Shown: positions 10,502 to 21,770 of the stretch, piece by piece
How the letters are laid out: every line of letters begins with the position of its first letter
Position numbering within the stretch: position 1 is the first letter of the stretch
Origin: Lyophyllum atratum
Taxonomy: Eukaryota; Basidiomycota; Agaricomycetes; Agaricales; Lyophyllaceae
Length of the DNA: 64,000 nt
Assembly: GCA_014905825.1 (NCBI GenBank)
Contig: JACGCN010000040.1
Coordinates: 310,001-374,000 of the forward strand
Direction: 5' to 3'
Notes under the pieces: model-generated
What the model saw: only the letters and a program-made list of their open reading frames with translations
What the model was told of the DNA's origin: nothing
Database searches by the model: none
Translations under genes and position numbers: made by a program

Positions 10502-11415
10502 CTAACGCAGAAGGGTGTGAATTGAGTCGACGCCGATGACCGGGTGAAAGAGGACGTGGTGTCGAGGAATGACATTGGGCTGGAAAGAGTATATGCCAAT
10601 GGGACCTCTATCGACCACGGCGTTGGCATCTTCGACGGGGGGAAGTGTGTCATCCTGATGTGATGCAACATGGGTAAGGCGCAGAATGGTCAAGCAAAGG
10701 AAGTAACTCACGATGGTGGCCTTGGTTTGGACATCCCCCGCGAAGACCCGGAATGGGAAGCACTTGTCCAAGATGATAGTAACGTCCTACAGGATAGGAT
10801 GAGGTCGGGCACGATGCAGAAGAGAAAGAAAGAGACGTACGATCAAGTCCGCCGCAGTATCTCGAAATAAAGGACGGCCGTGAGGAGCACCGTTGCAAAG
10901 GCCATCATGATACAGAAGCTAACGTTGTTATCAGCGCCCGGTGTAGGCTTGATGGCACTAGGCGTGGCGCAGTGATGTTGGCAGCCGAAGTTGAGGTGTT
11001 GCTGGTAATAATGGCGAGGTCAACAGTCGGGACGCCGACGAAGGTGACGGTGACCTTTCGCGGGATGATGTCTACCAAGGCGGGGGGCTGTACGAGTCGG
11101 CCGCCTACAGAACAGGTGGGAACGCATGAGATAACTAGACAGGGCGTGGAGAATATATGGATCGCAGGGAGGGCGGCGGCAGAGGTTATAGGCAAGTCGG
11201 GAGCTGAGATGGAGAGAGTCGAGGTGCTAGTGGACGGTTGCATCCTTGGAAGTGGCAATCGCCATTAGCAAAGTGGACTTGCAAGGGAGAATTGAGGCGA
11301 GGAGGGAGACGGAGGTGGTGCGGGTCACTTTGCGAGAACCCTAGCGGCGGCAAAGGGCAGGGGGACGCGAAGACTATCGACAGGGTCGAAGGAGGGAGGG
11401 ATAGCGGAGAGAGCA
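10502..11415 (-). CDS. Unresolved multi-exon gene, possible membrane protein
   Basis: The 3' part is well supported: exon 10712-10786 (DVTIILDKCFPFRVFAGDVQ) joins exon 10502-10654 (PVEDANAVVDRGPIGIYSFQ to stop) across a GTGAGT..CATCAG intron, and is preceded by a GTACGT..TGTAG intron. Upstream there is a Ser/Thr-rich segment (RKVTVTFVGVPTVDLAIITS) near 10990-11080 and a hydrophobic helix (MMAFATVLLTAVLYF) near 10880, but they lie in three frames and I could not join them legally. A TATAAATA at 11467-11474 and the first ATGs near 11410 mark the likely 5' end. It is either a Ser/Thr-rich ectodomain plus one membrane helix with missed small introns, or a partly decayed gene. Family not recognised. 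Confidence 0.4.
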
Positions 11416-11466
11416 TAGTGTGTACATCGTAGTCAATTGGACAAAGACGATCGAGAAAGTGGGCTC

Positions 11467-11474
11467 TATTTATA
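11467..11474 (-). promoter_or_regulatory. TATA box for the unresolved gene
   Basis: TATAAATA on the minus strand, roughly 50-60 bp upstream of the first ATGs of the unresolved gene. Confidence 0.4.
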
Positions 11475-11848
11475 CGAAAAGCTTGTTGAATGGCTGACAA
11501 ACTGTCGCGTACGCGTCGCGTCCTGTGCATGTGACCCATTGCGGAGGCATATCCGAGGTCGTCTGGGTAGGAGTGCTCGTCAAAGCTCGTCAACAGCGAG
11601 CATTCGAAGGTCGGAGGTGGAGATGGAAGTGCTAGAGCCTCGAGGTTCGCAATACTGATTTGCACTGATGCGCCATCAATAATAACTCCTTTAATTGTCA
11701 ATGATTTCAAGTGACTCGAGAAAGTATTTGTTCTAGTGCCGTATGCCAAATAACCGCCGTGTAATTTAGATTCTGATTTGAACCATCAACAGGATTTTGG
11801 TTTCGCCCAGGTGCAAGTCTTAGATTTGCACATCGCCCATTGAGCTAC
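11475..11848. other. Intergenic with an ORF fragment
   Basis: A minus-strand reading near 11600-11700 (SLTIKGVIIDGASVQISIAN) resembles an LRR/F-box fragment but has no start or partner exon. A GTGCAA..TTGCAC hairpin lies at 11811-11832, just beyond the RIT1 stop. Confidence 0.35.
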
Positions 11849-13522
11849 TCATCTCCCGCCGCGCCCTCCGGACATCAAGAACTCATTGACGCGCTTAAGC
11901 GTCACCCGCGCGGGGTTCACCCCCGGCCTGCACGCAATGATCCATTCTAGCCGCGTCCGTATGCGCGTCTTGTCCGTGTCAGGCGGGATCACCACCTTCT
12001 GTAGCAACCCTTGCTCGTTCCCCTTCTTCTCTACGCCGACGTCGTCTTCCTCCGCTTCAGGAGTATTTGTAGTATTCCCGCCCGTGAAAGAGATAAAGAC
12101 GCCTTCGCCGTCGAAAGACACGACAAGTGCAGCGAGGAGGATGGCTATGCCCTCGTCGCCTAACTCCGACTGTTGGTTTGCGTTCTCGCCACCACAGACG
12201 ATATAGACCTTCCGCCCCCGCGACAGCTGTACGTCGATGAATGGGAGCGCGCGGGGTAGAAGGGTTTGTGTCAGATGTGTTTTGACTCGAGGGGCGAGGG
12301 AAAGTGTCAGAATTTGCTTATTCGTCTGCTCGTGTCCCGAGGGGTTTGAAGTTGGAGGTGTGTCCGAGGGCTTTGTTGGTAAGAGCACATAGGCCGCATC
12401 TTCCTCCCTCCCTGCCTCCTTGAGCTCGGCGAACGTGCAAAGGTTCATCCGGCCACCGACTTTCGCGATTGCAATAATTTCGCTACGCTTAGTGATGCTG
12501 TAGTCGTTGCTGTTGCCACCAAGGTCCGAGGAAAGAAGTGTCTTTATAAGCTCAGATAATTCAGGGCGGCTGGCTGCGAGAAGCGTAGACGCATGCCGCC
12601 AATAGTGAGTCGGTGTAAGGCCCTACGTCAACGAAGTCAACATCCAGCTACGCAAAACTCTGAGCCAAAGTGAAGGGCTCACCATACTCCACAGCTCATG
12701 GTCATCGCCCGAACCCTGGATATACGCGAACCCCCCAGGTCGACGCGCGTCATCACTTTGCCGAGAGGCAGAAAGGCATATTACAGGGAGAAAGGGCGGA
12801 GGATCTAAATTTGGGAAGGACGGGAAGGTCGTCGTCGCTGGGGTTATCCAGAAAGGCCGAAGAGGCGCGGGCAGGGCTGGGAGTTCGAAGGAGGAGTTCT
12901 AAGTATGCCAATGGATAAGCAGAGGGAAAATCGGATAAGGAGCAAGTTGGACATACGAAAAGTGCGTCTGCCCATGCATCGATGCGCTGCTCTATCTGGT
13001 GATGTTCCTGTGCGCTGACGGCACCAGCGGCTGTGTAGAGGGCCATATCCCATGTAGCCTTGTCTGGTCCAGGAAAACGGCGCGCGATGGCACGATTGAC
13101 GACAGCGCACCATATTGGTACAGTCTTCGAGAGTGCATCGGGGATGCGCTTGCCCGCCCTGGTGGAATCTACAAGCAAGATGCTGGATTGGCGACATCAG
13201 TGCCGATAAGCCACGATGCAGATGGGACGCACCTGTTATACTGGGCGATAAAAGGAAGGAGATGAAGGTTGGCCCGCCGAAGATTGAAGCCCCAGTTATT
13301 GAAGTGACCATCCGTGGACTTGAAATAAGCCGGGACATTTGAAGCTATTGCCGGATCGGTGTACCAAGCGCCACACCGCAGGTTTGGAACCAGAGGCACT
13401 GTAGGGTAGAATTCATGTACGTGCGCCACAAAAGCAGCATCGTCTGCGATAGAATGGAGGCGGTTGTAGATGTCCAGCGACTCGCGACGGAGTTCCTGAA
13501 GAACGGAGGAAGGCTCGTCCAT
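11849..13522 (-). CDS. RIT1: Initiator tRNA A64 2'-O-ribosylphosphate transferase (Rit1)
   Basis: Exons 13233-13522, 12957-13182, 12683-12898 and 11849-12622 close in phase to 501 aa (yeast Rit1 is of similar length). Hallmarks: LRCGAWYTDPAIASNVPAYF, KSTDGHFNNWGFNLRRANLH, VDSTRAGKRIPDALSKTVPI, FAYIQGSGDDHELWS and the C-terminal TRLEWIIACRPGVNPARVTL then KRVNEFL. Rit1 adds a phosphoribosyl group to A64 of initiator Met-tRNA in fungi and plants so that it is used only for initiation. The N-terminal catalytic and C-terminal phosphatase-fold regions are both present. It faces the SET gene head to head with 55 bp between start codons. Confidence 0.95.
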
Positions 13523-13577
13523 TTCCGGGGCTTATCTAATCTTTCTTGATTCATCTGATCGTGATTTCCAGATTTTC

Positions 13578-14832
13578 ATGGCTTCATCCTCGTCGTCGTC
13601 GTCGACGTTCTCGATCCACACGCTCTCGTTCCCCGATGCACCAGATTCGCCATGTGCAGTGCTCGCTGACAACCGCATTATCCCGCATCTGCATGTCCCG
13701 GCACACCCAGCCCGTTTAACGCCTCTTGACGCAGACGGCAAACCATGCTTCGAGATTAGAACCGCCGGTGCTGACAAGGGCCTCGGCATGTTTGCGACGC
13801 GGCATATCCCAGCTGGCGCTCTCATTCTCGTCGATCATCCCGCAATCATAACTCCCGCCAACGTCCCACTCGTCGACGACGCCCGCTCCTCTGCCTACCG
13901 CGCCCTATTCGATGCTCTTCCCAAACATCGACGCGACGAGTTGCTCACCATGACGAATTGTCGGACTTCGGAGGAGTGCGAGACAATGGAGGAAGGAATC
14001 TCGCGGACAAACGGAACTGCCATTGAACTTGGCCTCCCTGACGAGATTGAGACCGAGGCAAGGGAGTACGGCGCCGTTTTCCTCACTATCAACCGCAGCA
14101 ACCATAGGTAAGCCACACCCTCCATTCCGACGCCTATTCCCTCTCACCCACGCCTTGCAAGTTGTGGTCCGAACGCTGCGCACAAATGGGATCCCGCCTC
14201 ATTCTCATCCTCCCTCTTTGCCCTTCGTCCCATTTCCCCCTCTGAAGAGATAACGATGATCTACACCGACGTCACCCAACCACGCGACACGCGACGCGCA
14301 CGTCTCTTCTCGCATTACGGGTTCATGTGCCTTTGTCCCGTATGCAAGCTTGCCCCTCCTCTCAGTGCGGAGTCGGACGCGGCCCGCGCGGCCCTTCGCG
14401 ACTGGCGACACACGCGCCCGGCCTTCGCGGGGTGGGCGACGGATCTGTGTCGCGCGGATGACTTTGTGTTGAAGTCGCATATGGAGGCGCTTGCGCTGAT
14501 TGAGCAGGAGGGTTTGCAGGGGATGGAGAGCGCGTTCGTGAGGGACGTGTGTTTGTGCTGGGCAATGCTCGGGGAGGAGGAGCGTTTTAGAGAATGGGCG
14601 AAGAAGCTGGAGAGACTGAGTGAGGTACGGGACCCTGTGATGGCAAGAGAGGTGAGGCGATGGTTGGAGGATCCGGGGAGGAGGGTGCCGAAGTGGGGGT
14701 GGAGGAAGAAGCAGAGGATGCGTGAGTTGGCAGGTTCGTTTTGGTGGCTGGGGCTGATCATTCTGTGCAGAGATGAGCAAGAGGGAGGCTGTAGAGTCAC
14801 CCGAGGCATACTACTCACCGCTGTTGTTTTAG
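13578..14832 (+). CDS. SET domain protein (SMYD/Set5-like)
   Basis: Exons 13578-14107, 14162-14721 and 14771-14832 give 383 aa. The SET core is clear: GKPCFEIRTAGADKGLGMFA then TRHIPAGALILVDHPAIIT, NRSNHSCGPNAAHKWDP (the NHSC catalytic motif assembled across intron 1), and a post-SET-like GFMCLCPVCKL. Such proteins methylate lysines of histones or translation factors; the substrate cannot be told. The poly-Ser start (ATG 13578) is the first ATG. The last intron (GTGAGT..GTGCAG) avoids a frame that would otherwise run 50 codons further, so the short C-terminus (SPEAYYSPLLF) is inferred. It shares a very short promoter with RIT1. Confidence 0.88.
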
Positions 14833-15383
14833 ATGACATGCGTGCCTCCCTTGGAGACGCAGCTACATATAGAGCGTGGCAAGTGCATGGATTGTACTGC
14901 AAATGGAGTGATATCCGGTCTGGACAAAGGCAGACGACGCGTCAATTGTATCTTCTCAGAGAATTTACCGGAAGGAAGTGAAGTCTTCAAAACGCAGGGA
15001 CAGCTTGAACATATTGCCACGAGCATTCAAGCAAAGCGATTCTTCTTGATTTCTATTTTTAGAATATTGATCTGTTCAACGACTCCCACGCACTCTCATC
15101 CTCTTTCAGTATCCTGTGCGTGGCACAAACTCGACGAAATCCGTCATGTACTATCTCAACAGCAGCCAGTCCTATCGCCCTGAGGAGCACTTGCCAGGTT
15201 GACATGTCCGCATATGGGGGCATCTAGTTCGCAAACTTATGTACAACCATATGTGGTCGAAGACGGGCAAACCTGTGCTCAGGAGTAAGGTCAACCTGTG
15301 TAGGTCCTTTGCAGAGTTATATCATCACCATTAATATCGCTATGTCTTCTTGACCCCCTGGATCTCACTACATTTCTTGCTGG
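14833..15383. other. Intergenic upstream of the homeodomain-kinase gene
   Basis: No ORF with family resemblance; CT-rich leader-like sequence precedes the next ATG at 15384. Confidence 0.45.
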
Positions 15384-17600
15384 ATGTCGGACTATCTCCC
15401 AAATCCTAGGATGATGAATGGCGAAGATGAGCAGGAACTCGACAACGGCGCCTCTTGGCTGCAGTCCATTGGGTCGGCGCACACTGGACCTCTCCTTGAT
15501 CCGTTCACGCCAGGTGCCTCCACAAGTGATTATGCATCGCCATCGCCCAACCCTATGACAGGAGCTGTTTTTTGGCAAGGGCAGCCCAACGACTCTAACG
15601 AACCCTCACCCGCCTATCCGCCTACCTCCTATTGGCCTGAGCTACAAACGGATCGTCCCATATATCCATACACGCCTGAAGAAATCGAAAATTGGAAGAT
15701 TACTACGAAGCCTCAAAAGCTCACTCTTGAGGCTGTCTTCCAACGCAACATATCGCCAGATGCCTCATCGCGTGCCCAACTTGCTGATGAACTGGGAATA
15801 ACTACAAGGCAGGTTCAGGTGCGTCTGTTTCGTCTTTCTCTGGCTTTTTCTTGTCTAAAGTATGGTCTCTGCCCCCAGGTTTGGTTCCAGAATCGGTGCG
15901 ACTCCTACATTCGTTTCCAACCAATTTTATACCAACGATGCATGACAGACGAGCCAGAGCAAGGGCTAAGGAAAGAAAAGCCGACATCGCTCCGCCTCCC
16001 AGGGACTCTGTAGGAGATAGTACAATACCACTGTCGAGCTCAGATCAAGACGCCTCGCCCTTCATTCCTCGCCTCATAGTGCACAACGAAATTCTTGATG
16101 CTGCCATTCCTCCCGACGCATCCCAACCCTATTCAAAGAGCGATCCTGAGGAGGCTGCTAGCACCATTGCGATTATAGTCACGAGACTCACGACCATCTT
16201 CAATGATGTGGCCCTGTATAAGAAACTGCTCAGCTCGCGAGATTCGGACGCTCAACAGCTGCTCGACTTATTTCAATGGGTGCGTATAACATGCTTGTGC
16301 TGATGTACAGTATAGCGTCTGACCTTTCAATAGCTTTTAGATGCTCCGGCAGTGGACTCGGTAATTAGGCGCAGTCTTATCGTTGCGATGCAAAGACTTT
16401 CGCGAAAGACAGGGCTGTACCCTGCGTGCTATAGTCTTCAAGGGGTCGAATATGGTGGTGATCCTGTAGCAGCTGGAAGCTATGCCGACATCTACAAGGG
16501 AACCATGGGTGATCAGCCGGTGTGCATGAAAGTTATCAGAGTCTATCAGACGACGCAAGTAGGCCACTTTTTGAAAGTAATTTCAGTCTATTCTGTTACC
16601 ATTCTTACATTTAACCTGGGTCTATTCTTTAGGCTTGCTCGAAGGAGGCCATTCTTTGGGGACAACTTTCGCATGCCAATCTACTCCCAATATATGGTCT
16701 ATATCGCCTCAACACTCGGATATGTCTCGTTTCTTCATGGATGGAACATGGAGTTATCACTCAGTATTTAGCCAACTATCCGGACGCGGACCGTCTTCTC
16801 CTGGTGAGCATCTACTCTACTTGAACCTGACAGAAAACTCACGATCTCCAGGTCTTAGATGTTACTCAGGGACTGGCGTATCTACACGAGAACAAGATCA
16901 TTCATGGGGACTTGAAAGGGGTACATCTCCCCTTAGCGCTCAGCATCCTATATCCTGGCTGACAGTTACTGAAGGTTAATATTCTTGTTTCTAAATCTGG
17001 AAGGGCATGCGTTGCCGATTTTGGCCTTTCGTCTATATCAGACGCAAATATCCTGGCTTGGACATCCAACTCGTCCGCTGCATCCAAAGGCGGTTCGATG
17101 AGATGGCAGGCTCCCGAGCTATTTGACCTTGATAATGATGAGCTTGTCCAGAACGATGAGGCTAGTGACATGTACGCTTGGGCCTGTGTTTGCTACGAGG
17201 TACGCGAATCATATTCCGGTAAGGTTCAAAGCTGACCTCGCCAAAGATATTCACAGGCAATGTTCCGTTCTCGCATCTCTCGCGGGAGTCGGCAGTGTTG
17301 CTACAAGTACAAGCTGGCAGACGACCACCCCGCCCCCTAAAGTCGAGCCCACCGTGGCTTACCTGGGGCCTAAGGGAGGATATGTGGTCGTTGATGGACG
17401 ACTGCTGGAACGGTGACTCTACTAAGCGTCCCACTGTGCAGAATGTCCTTGCTCGGCTGGAACCCATGCTTCCTCGAGATCGAAGACCTGCTGATAGTGG
17501 GGAAATGCTTACCCCTGCGCAATTTCGCGAGACGATGCGAGCACCTCTGGACGTCCGATCTATTTTAGAAACGCTCAAACAGGTCTCTAATCCTCCATAA
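15384..17600 (+). CDS. Homeodomain-TKL protein kinase fusion
   Basis: Eight exons close in phase to 614 aa: 15384-15818, 15879-15895 (17 nt), 15949-16279, 16334-16576, 16633-16803, 16852-16920, 16975-17199, 17247-17600. Residues ~105-163 form a homeodomain with LADELGITTRQVQ then VWFQNRRARARAKERK. Residues ~300-575 form a TKL-type kinase: glycine loop VAAGSYADIYKG, VCMKV lysine (K327), HGDLKGVN catalytic loop (D419), ADFGLSS (D437), MRWQAPELF. All catalytic residues are present. The linker SSRDSDAQQLLDLFQWLLD and MQRLSRKTGLYP is the usual N-terminal extension of Agaricomycete TKL kinases. Crucially, exon 15949-16279 alone is one open frame running from the end of the homeodomain recognition helix into this kinase extension, so the fusion does not depend on one doubtful splice. 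No signal peptide or membrane segment. Role unknown: a kinase able to bind DNA, or a DNA-binding factor under kinase control. Confidence 0.88.
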
Positions 17601-17966
17601 ATTCTTGACTTCTTAGGGATTCCGGATTCCAATTTAACTGTAGAAATCTCGTTGCTTGTTTTAGTCCGACATTACTCCATCATGTTCACCACTGCTCGTA
17701 CCATGGTTTTTTGAACATAATAGCCCGTATAGTGGCCAACGGATTGCTGTTGGTTTAGTGCTCCAGCGTAAATACTGAATTTCTCTCCACGTTCAAGTTG
17801 CCGTATTGTGTTTGGGTTTGTGTGGTGAAACTCGGACCGGTGAATCATTGTCGAATGGGACTCCAAAGCATCCAAGCTGGAAATTCTACATTCACTCCTT
17901 GGGACGGTCTAGCTGTCTGAACCTCCCTACAAGCTGTGCATATGTATATGAGCTCGTATACTTCCG
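17601..17966. other. Intergenic between the kinase gene and palB
   Basis: No gene signal; contains the palB promoter. No clear TATA box. Confidence 0.45.
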
Positions 17967-20900
17967 ATGAACAGACCCACTCGCCCCGTTGATCACGAAG
18001 CCGACGTGCGTGCCATCCCGTTCTTATGAAAATGACATCAACGTTCATGACATCGGATACAGCTGACCTACACTAAAGCTGCGAAGGCCGAGCTATCGTG
18101 CGAGTACGACCTTGCGTTTCGTCTTTACGTGAAATCGGCCGAGCTCTACCTCCATCTTAGCCGGTCAGGTACCGGCACCACGCCAGTACAAGCAGCGAAG
18201 TGTAAAGCGAGCGCTGGAAAGGCCCTGCAGCGGGCGGAGATGATCAAGGCTTTTGTGGACAAGCAAAAGGGTCCGAATTTGCAACAAGATGCCACGACCG
18301 GAGTATCCGGTACAGAGTTGAATGTCAACCTCACACCAATTGGCATTGATCACTTTTCGACGCGTGCGTGTGTAGCAGTTTTCTCAGCAAAGAATTAATG
18401 CCGACGCCCGCTTCTATGCACCGTTTAGAAGAACAGGCATATGTCTTAAGGAAAGGGGGATCAGTGAATGGACTATTCTTCCCTTTGTGGGACGAATATG
18501 CCCCGGGTTCTGCAGGCCCTTCATGTTCCACGTTATATGAGTATGTTATCGCCTCGTACGTCTATCACGCCTCCCTAACTGTGTGCAGAGACCCCGATGG
18601 ACAGCCTAAACTATCTCCGGAGCAAGCCAAAGTATCTCCTGTCTGGCGTCGCGGGCCTCTACATGAAACAGGTACTTCTCGGGATCATGAATACCGTCAA
18701 ATTCTTCCACGGGAAATACTTCAACACATCGTGACCGATTGCTCTGTCTGCGCCTCTATCTCTGTTTGTCTCGAGCACTCCCGGCGGTTCGGGTCCAATG
18801 TGAGTCGAGAATATCTATTTGAAGTGAAAAGGCGCTAGATATTTTCCATTAATTCAAAGCTAGCTGAGGCAGCAATAAACCACGTTTCGAAACGCACTTC
18901 AGACGACGAGGAACCACATTCCTCGGGAAGATATGATATCAAGATCCTTTTTAATGGTGCCTGGAGACGGGTAGGCTGTCTTTCCGTATGTTCCAGAGTC
19001 GGTGAACGTTCATCACTGTCTCTTTTCTACCTATCAGATCGGTGAGCCCTTACTCTCCCAATTCTTGATGAAAATGCTTATGCCAGTAGTTGTCGACGAC
19101 CGACTCCCGTACCACCCCGTGGACGGAACACTGATGTGCATGTCTGTACTGCCTAGAAAAGATGACTTGACTTCTCAGCGGCCAATCTTATGGCCCAGCA
19201 TCTTAGAAAAAGGAGTGAGTACGTCCATTCCTAAGGATCCCCTGGGTTTACAGTGTCATGCGTTACTTTTCTTTCTTTCAAGTACATGAAACTTCTGGGT
19301 GGATATGATTTTCCTGGATCGTTCGTTTGTGATACTGCCGCTCTGGACCGATTGTGACTCACGGCGCTTCTGTATACAGCAACTCAAGTATAGATCTCCA
19401 GTAAGTTACCTCCGCCCCTCAGGCTTTCATAGTGCAGCCCCTCACAACACCTACAGCGCCATCGCAGGTTGGATCCCAGAGCACATTGAGATCAGAGGGT
19501 GTGTCTCTTACCATACATCGCTTTGTTTTATGGTTCAATCGCCTCACGAAGATCGAGCTTCGAGCGAGAGAAATCCTGGGACAGGATTTTGGAAGGATTT
19601 TCAAGCGGTCAGACAATAGTTTCTCCCTTGCGAACTCATATCGATGCAGTAGATTATATACCAGGACGTTGCGTCCTGACTCTAGGCACAGGGACAAACA
19701 CTCTCGTTTCATGGCGGGAAGTAGAGCTTCTGCCGTCACATAGCTATGCGGTAATCGGTAAATATACTCGCATGGCATCCCGACTATTTTTGCTCGACCG
19801 CTCACAGAAAACCGTAGACGTGATTGAAGCAGAGGGGGCCAGGATTTTGACCGTCCTGGACACGTGGGTCAAGCCAAACCACGAAAATCAATCAAAAGAA
19901 CCATCTAGTGTGTTCTCCAGTCTTTTCTAAGGAGGGTGTTTCAAGGATTAACGTGAGCAGAAGCATTGCAGATACCTTGGTCGGACGTATTGAATGTCTT
20001 CGATGGAATATATCTCAGCTGGGATCCTTCACGATGGGCCAACAGTTTAACTTTCCACGGGTATGCTGCACTTCGCGTTTTATCAATACTTTCAATTCTC
20101 ATATAACGTGTAGTATGTGGAAGCGGCGGGGCCAGGATGAGCAATGTTAGTACCTCCAGCTTATGCTCCTCACTTCGCCTCACCTTGCATAGCTTCCACT
20201 CGGCAGATGTATCTCCGGTTCGGAAAGCGTAGCCCAACAATTGAACAGGAGATCTGGGTCCTATTGACGCGCCATGTGACGGATTCGAGCCGTACGTCAG
20301 ACTTTATCTCACTGAGAGTAGAAGTAGAAGACGAGCTGCGGAGTACTTCGCATGTCGTTGACCAGACGACGATTGCTGCCAAGGTAGGCCAGACTTCGAA
20401 TGCGCCGAACATGCCGACGAGTTTTGAACTTTTGTCATAGGGCACGTACACAAATAGCACTCACGTTCTGGTAAGCAACCGTAGACTAATGCGAACGCAT
20501 GGGGGACTGACGAGTTGTACAGATTCGGACCAGAGTGCTGGCATCTCAGCCTTCTGGTGTCTTGTCAATTTTCACATCGTACGACGGTGGCGCAACGGAA
20601 ATTGGATTCACTCTCACTGCGTGTACCACGTTCGACTTCGATATTGCCTGGGACGAAACAACTCAGACGCCTCCATTCACAAAGAGGGTGAAGCAACTGG
20701 CCCGCCTTTGTGTATTCGTGGTCGCTAAACTTTTCTCCTCTCTAGCTTGAGGGTGTCCTGACAAGCAAAAACGCCGGCGGAAACTGCACATACCCGACTT
20801 TCATGCTCAATCCGCAATACTATCTTCAAATACACCCGCGGATTACTAGTTCCGCCTCCGCAGGGACAGCCAAGGCGAAAGTGGCCCTCACATTGCAGAC

Positions 20901-21770
20901 CAGCCGGGACATACCTATCAACATCTCCCTTGCGTATTCCCAGGGAGGAAGAATAGACGAGTATGTTTATGATGGATCACACATAGAAATTTACACTAAT
21001 TTCGTGTAGGTTGGTGCAAAGCGAGCTTATGGCAAGCTCCGGAGCATACAGCTACGGACTGGCGAGAGTGAGGAAGGAGATAAGTCGTAAGTATGGGCCA
21101 TGCGAGATACAGTAGCGACTCACTATCAATATCCAGCTGGGGATTATACTGTAATTCTCTCCGCTTTTGAACCACATCATATGGGGCCGTTCTCTCTGAA
21201 GGTCGACAGCTCGCAGCCATTCGATATCAGACCCATCCCTCAGGAAGGTGCTGGCATGTATACAAAGGTCGTCCGTGGCGCATGGTACGTTTATGTCATT
21301 TACATTCACAAGATCGATTCCTGAACAGGTTTGCTTTTCTCTCTGCAGGAAATCCAAAACGGCTGTAGGCGGGTCAACCTCTGATCGTTATTCGAAGAAC
21401 CCGATATTCGAGATCGACGTCCCGTCCCTAACTCAAATCAAGTGCGCCACTGTTGCTTATTCATCGCTGTTGTCTTATCAGTAATCTGTGTCACAGGATC
21501 CGCCTCCAGCTCCTACGCCCGTTCACTCCAACATCTCTCAACCTAACAGTCTTTCCTGCATCCCCCGATGGCTCGCTTCGGCGCCACATTACCACTTCTG
21601 GTGCGTACAATGACGCCATCTCAGGGGTCGTGACGCCCCAGGTATCGTTGAGCGCTGGAAAGTACTGGGCTGTCCCGTCTACTTACAATCCCGGAGTGGA
21701 AGCTGGGTTCCAGTTATTCGTGTATACGACAGTTGTAGGGGTAAAGGTTACTCAGAGGGCAGACGGGTGA
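17967..21770 (+). CDS. RIM13: Calpain-like cysteine protease of the alkaline-pH pathway (PalB/Rim13)
   Basis: Twenty-three exons give 853 aa (PalB proteins are about 850). Exon starts: 17967, 18063, 18429, 18589, 18860, 19038 (4 nt), 19087, 19283, 19380, 19457, 19552, 19665, 19818, 19972, 20114, 20193, 20441, 20523, 20746, 21010, 21137, 21349, 21497. Domains: N-terminal MIT (LTYTKAAKAELSCEYDLAFR), calpain core with TDCSVCASISVCLEH (C202), GGYDFPGSNSSID, LLPSHSYAVI (H380) and LTVLDTWVKP (D400), then C2-like repeats (EIWVLLTRHVTDSSR, YTVILSAFEPHHMGPFSLKV). PalB/Rim13 cleaves the PacC/Rim101 factor after recruitment to ESCRT-III through MIT. The D-T-W segment sits where classical calpains have Asn-Pro-Trp. 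The least certain boundary is the end of exon 13 (19909). Confidence 0.93.
19038..19041 (+). other. 4-nt micro-exon of the palB gene
   Basis: ATCG is preceded by an intron ending CTATCAG (18971-19037) and followed by GTGAGC..GCCAG (19042-19086). Including it gives R-R-I-V-V-V-D-D-R-L-P, the conserved calpain stretch; skipping it yields an immediate TAG. No single intron between 18971 and 19086 restores the frame. Confidence 0.7.

Noticed and set aside
11780..11850. tRNA-like A box (TAGCTCAATGGG) and B box (GGTTCAAATC) on the minus strand
   Set aside because: No cloverleaf: the D stem GCTC has no partner and the T stem and acceptor stem do not pair.
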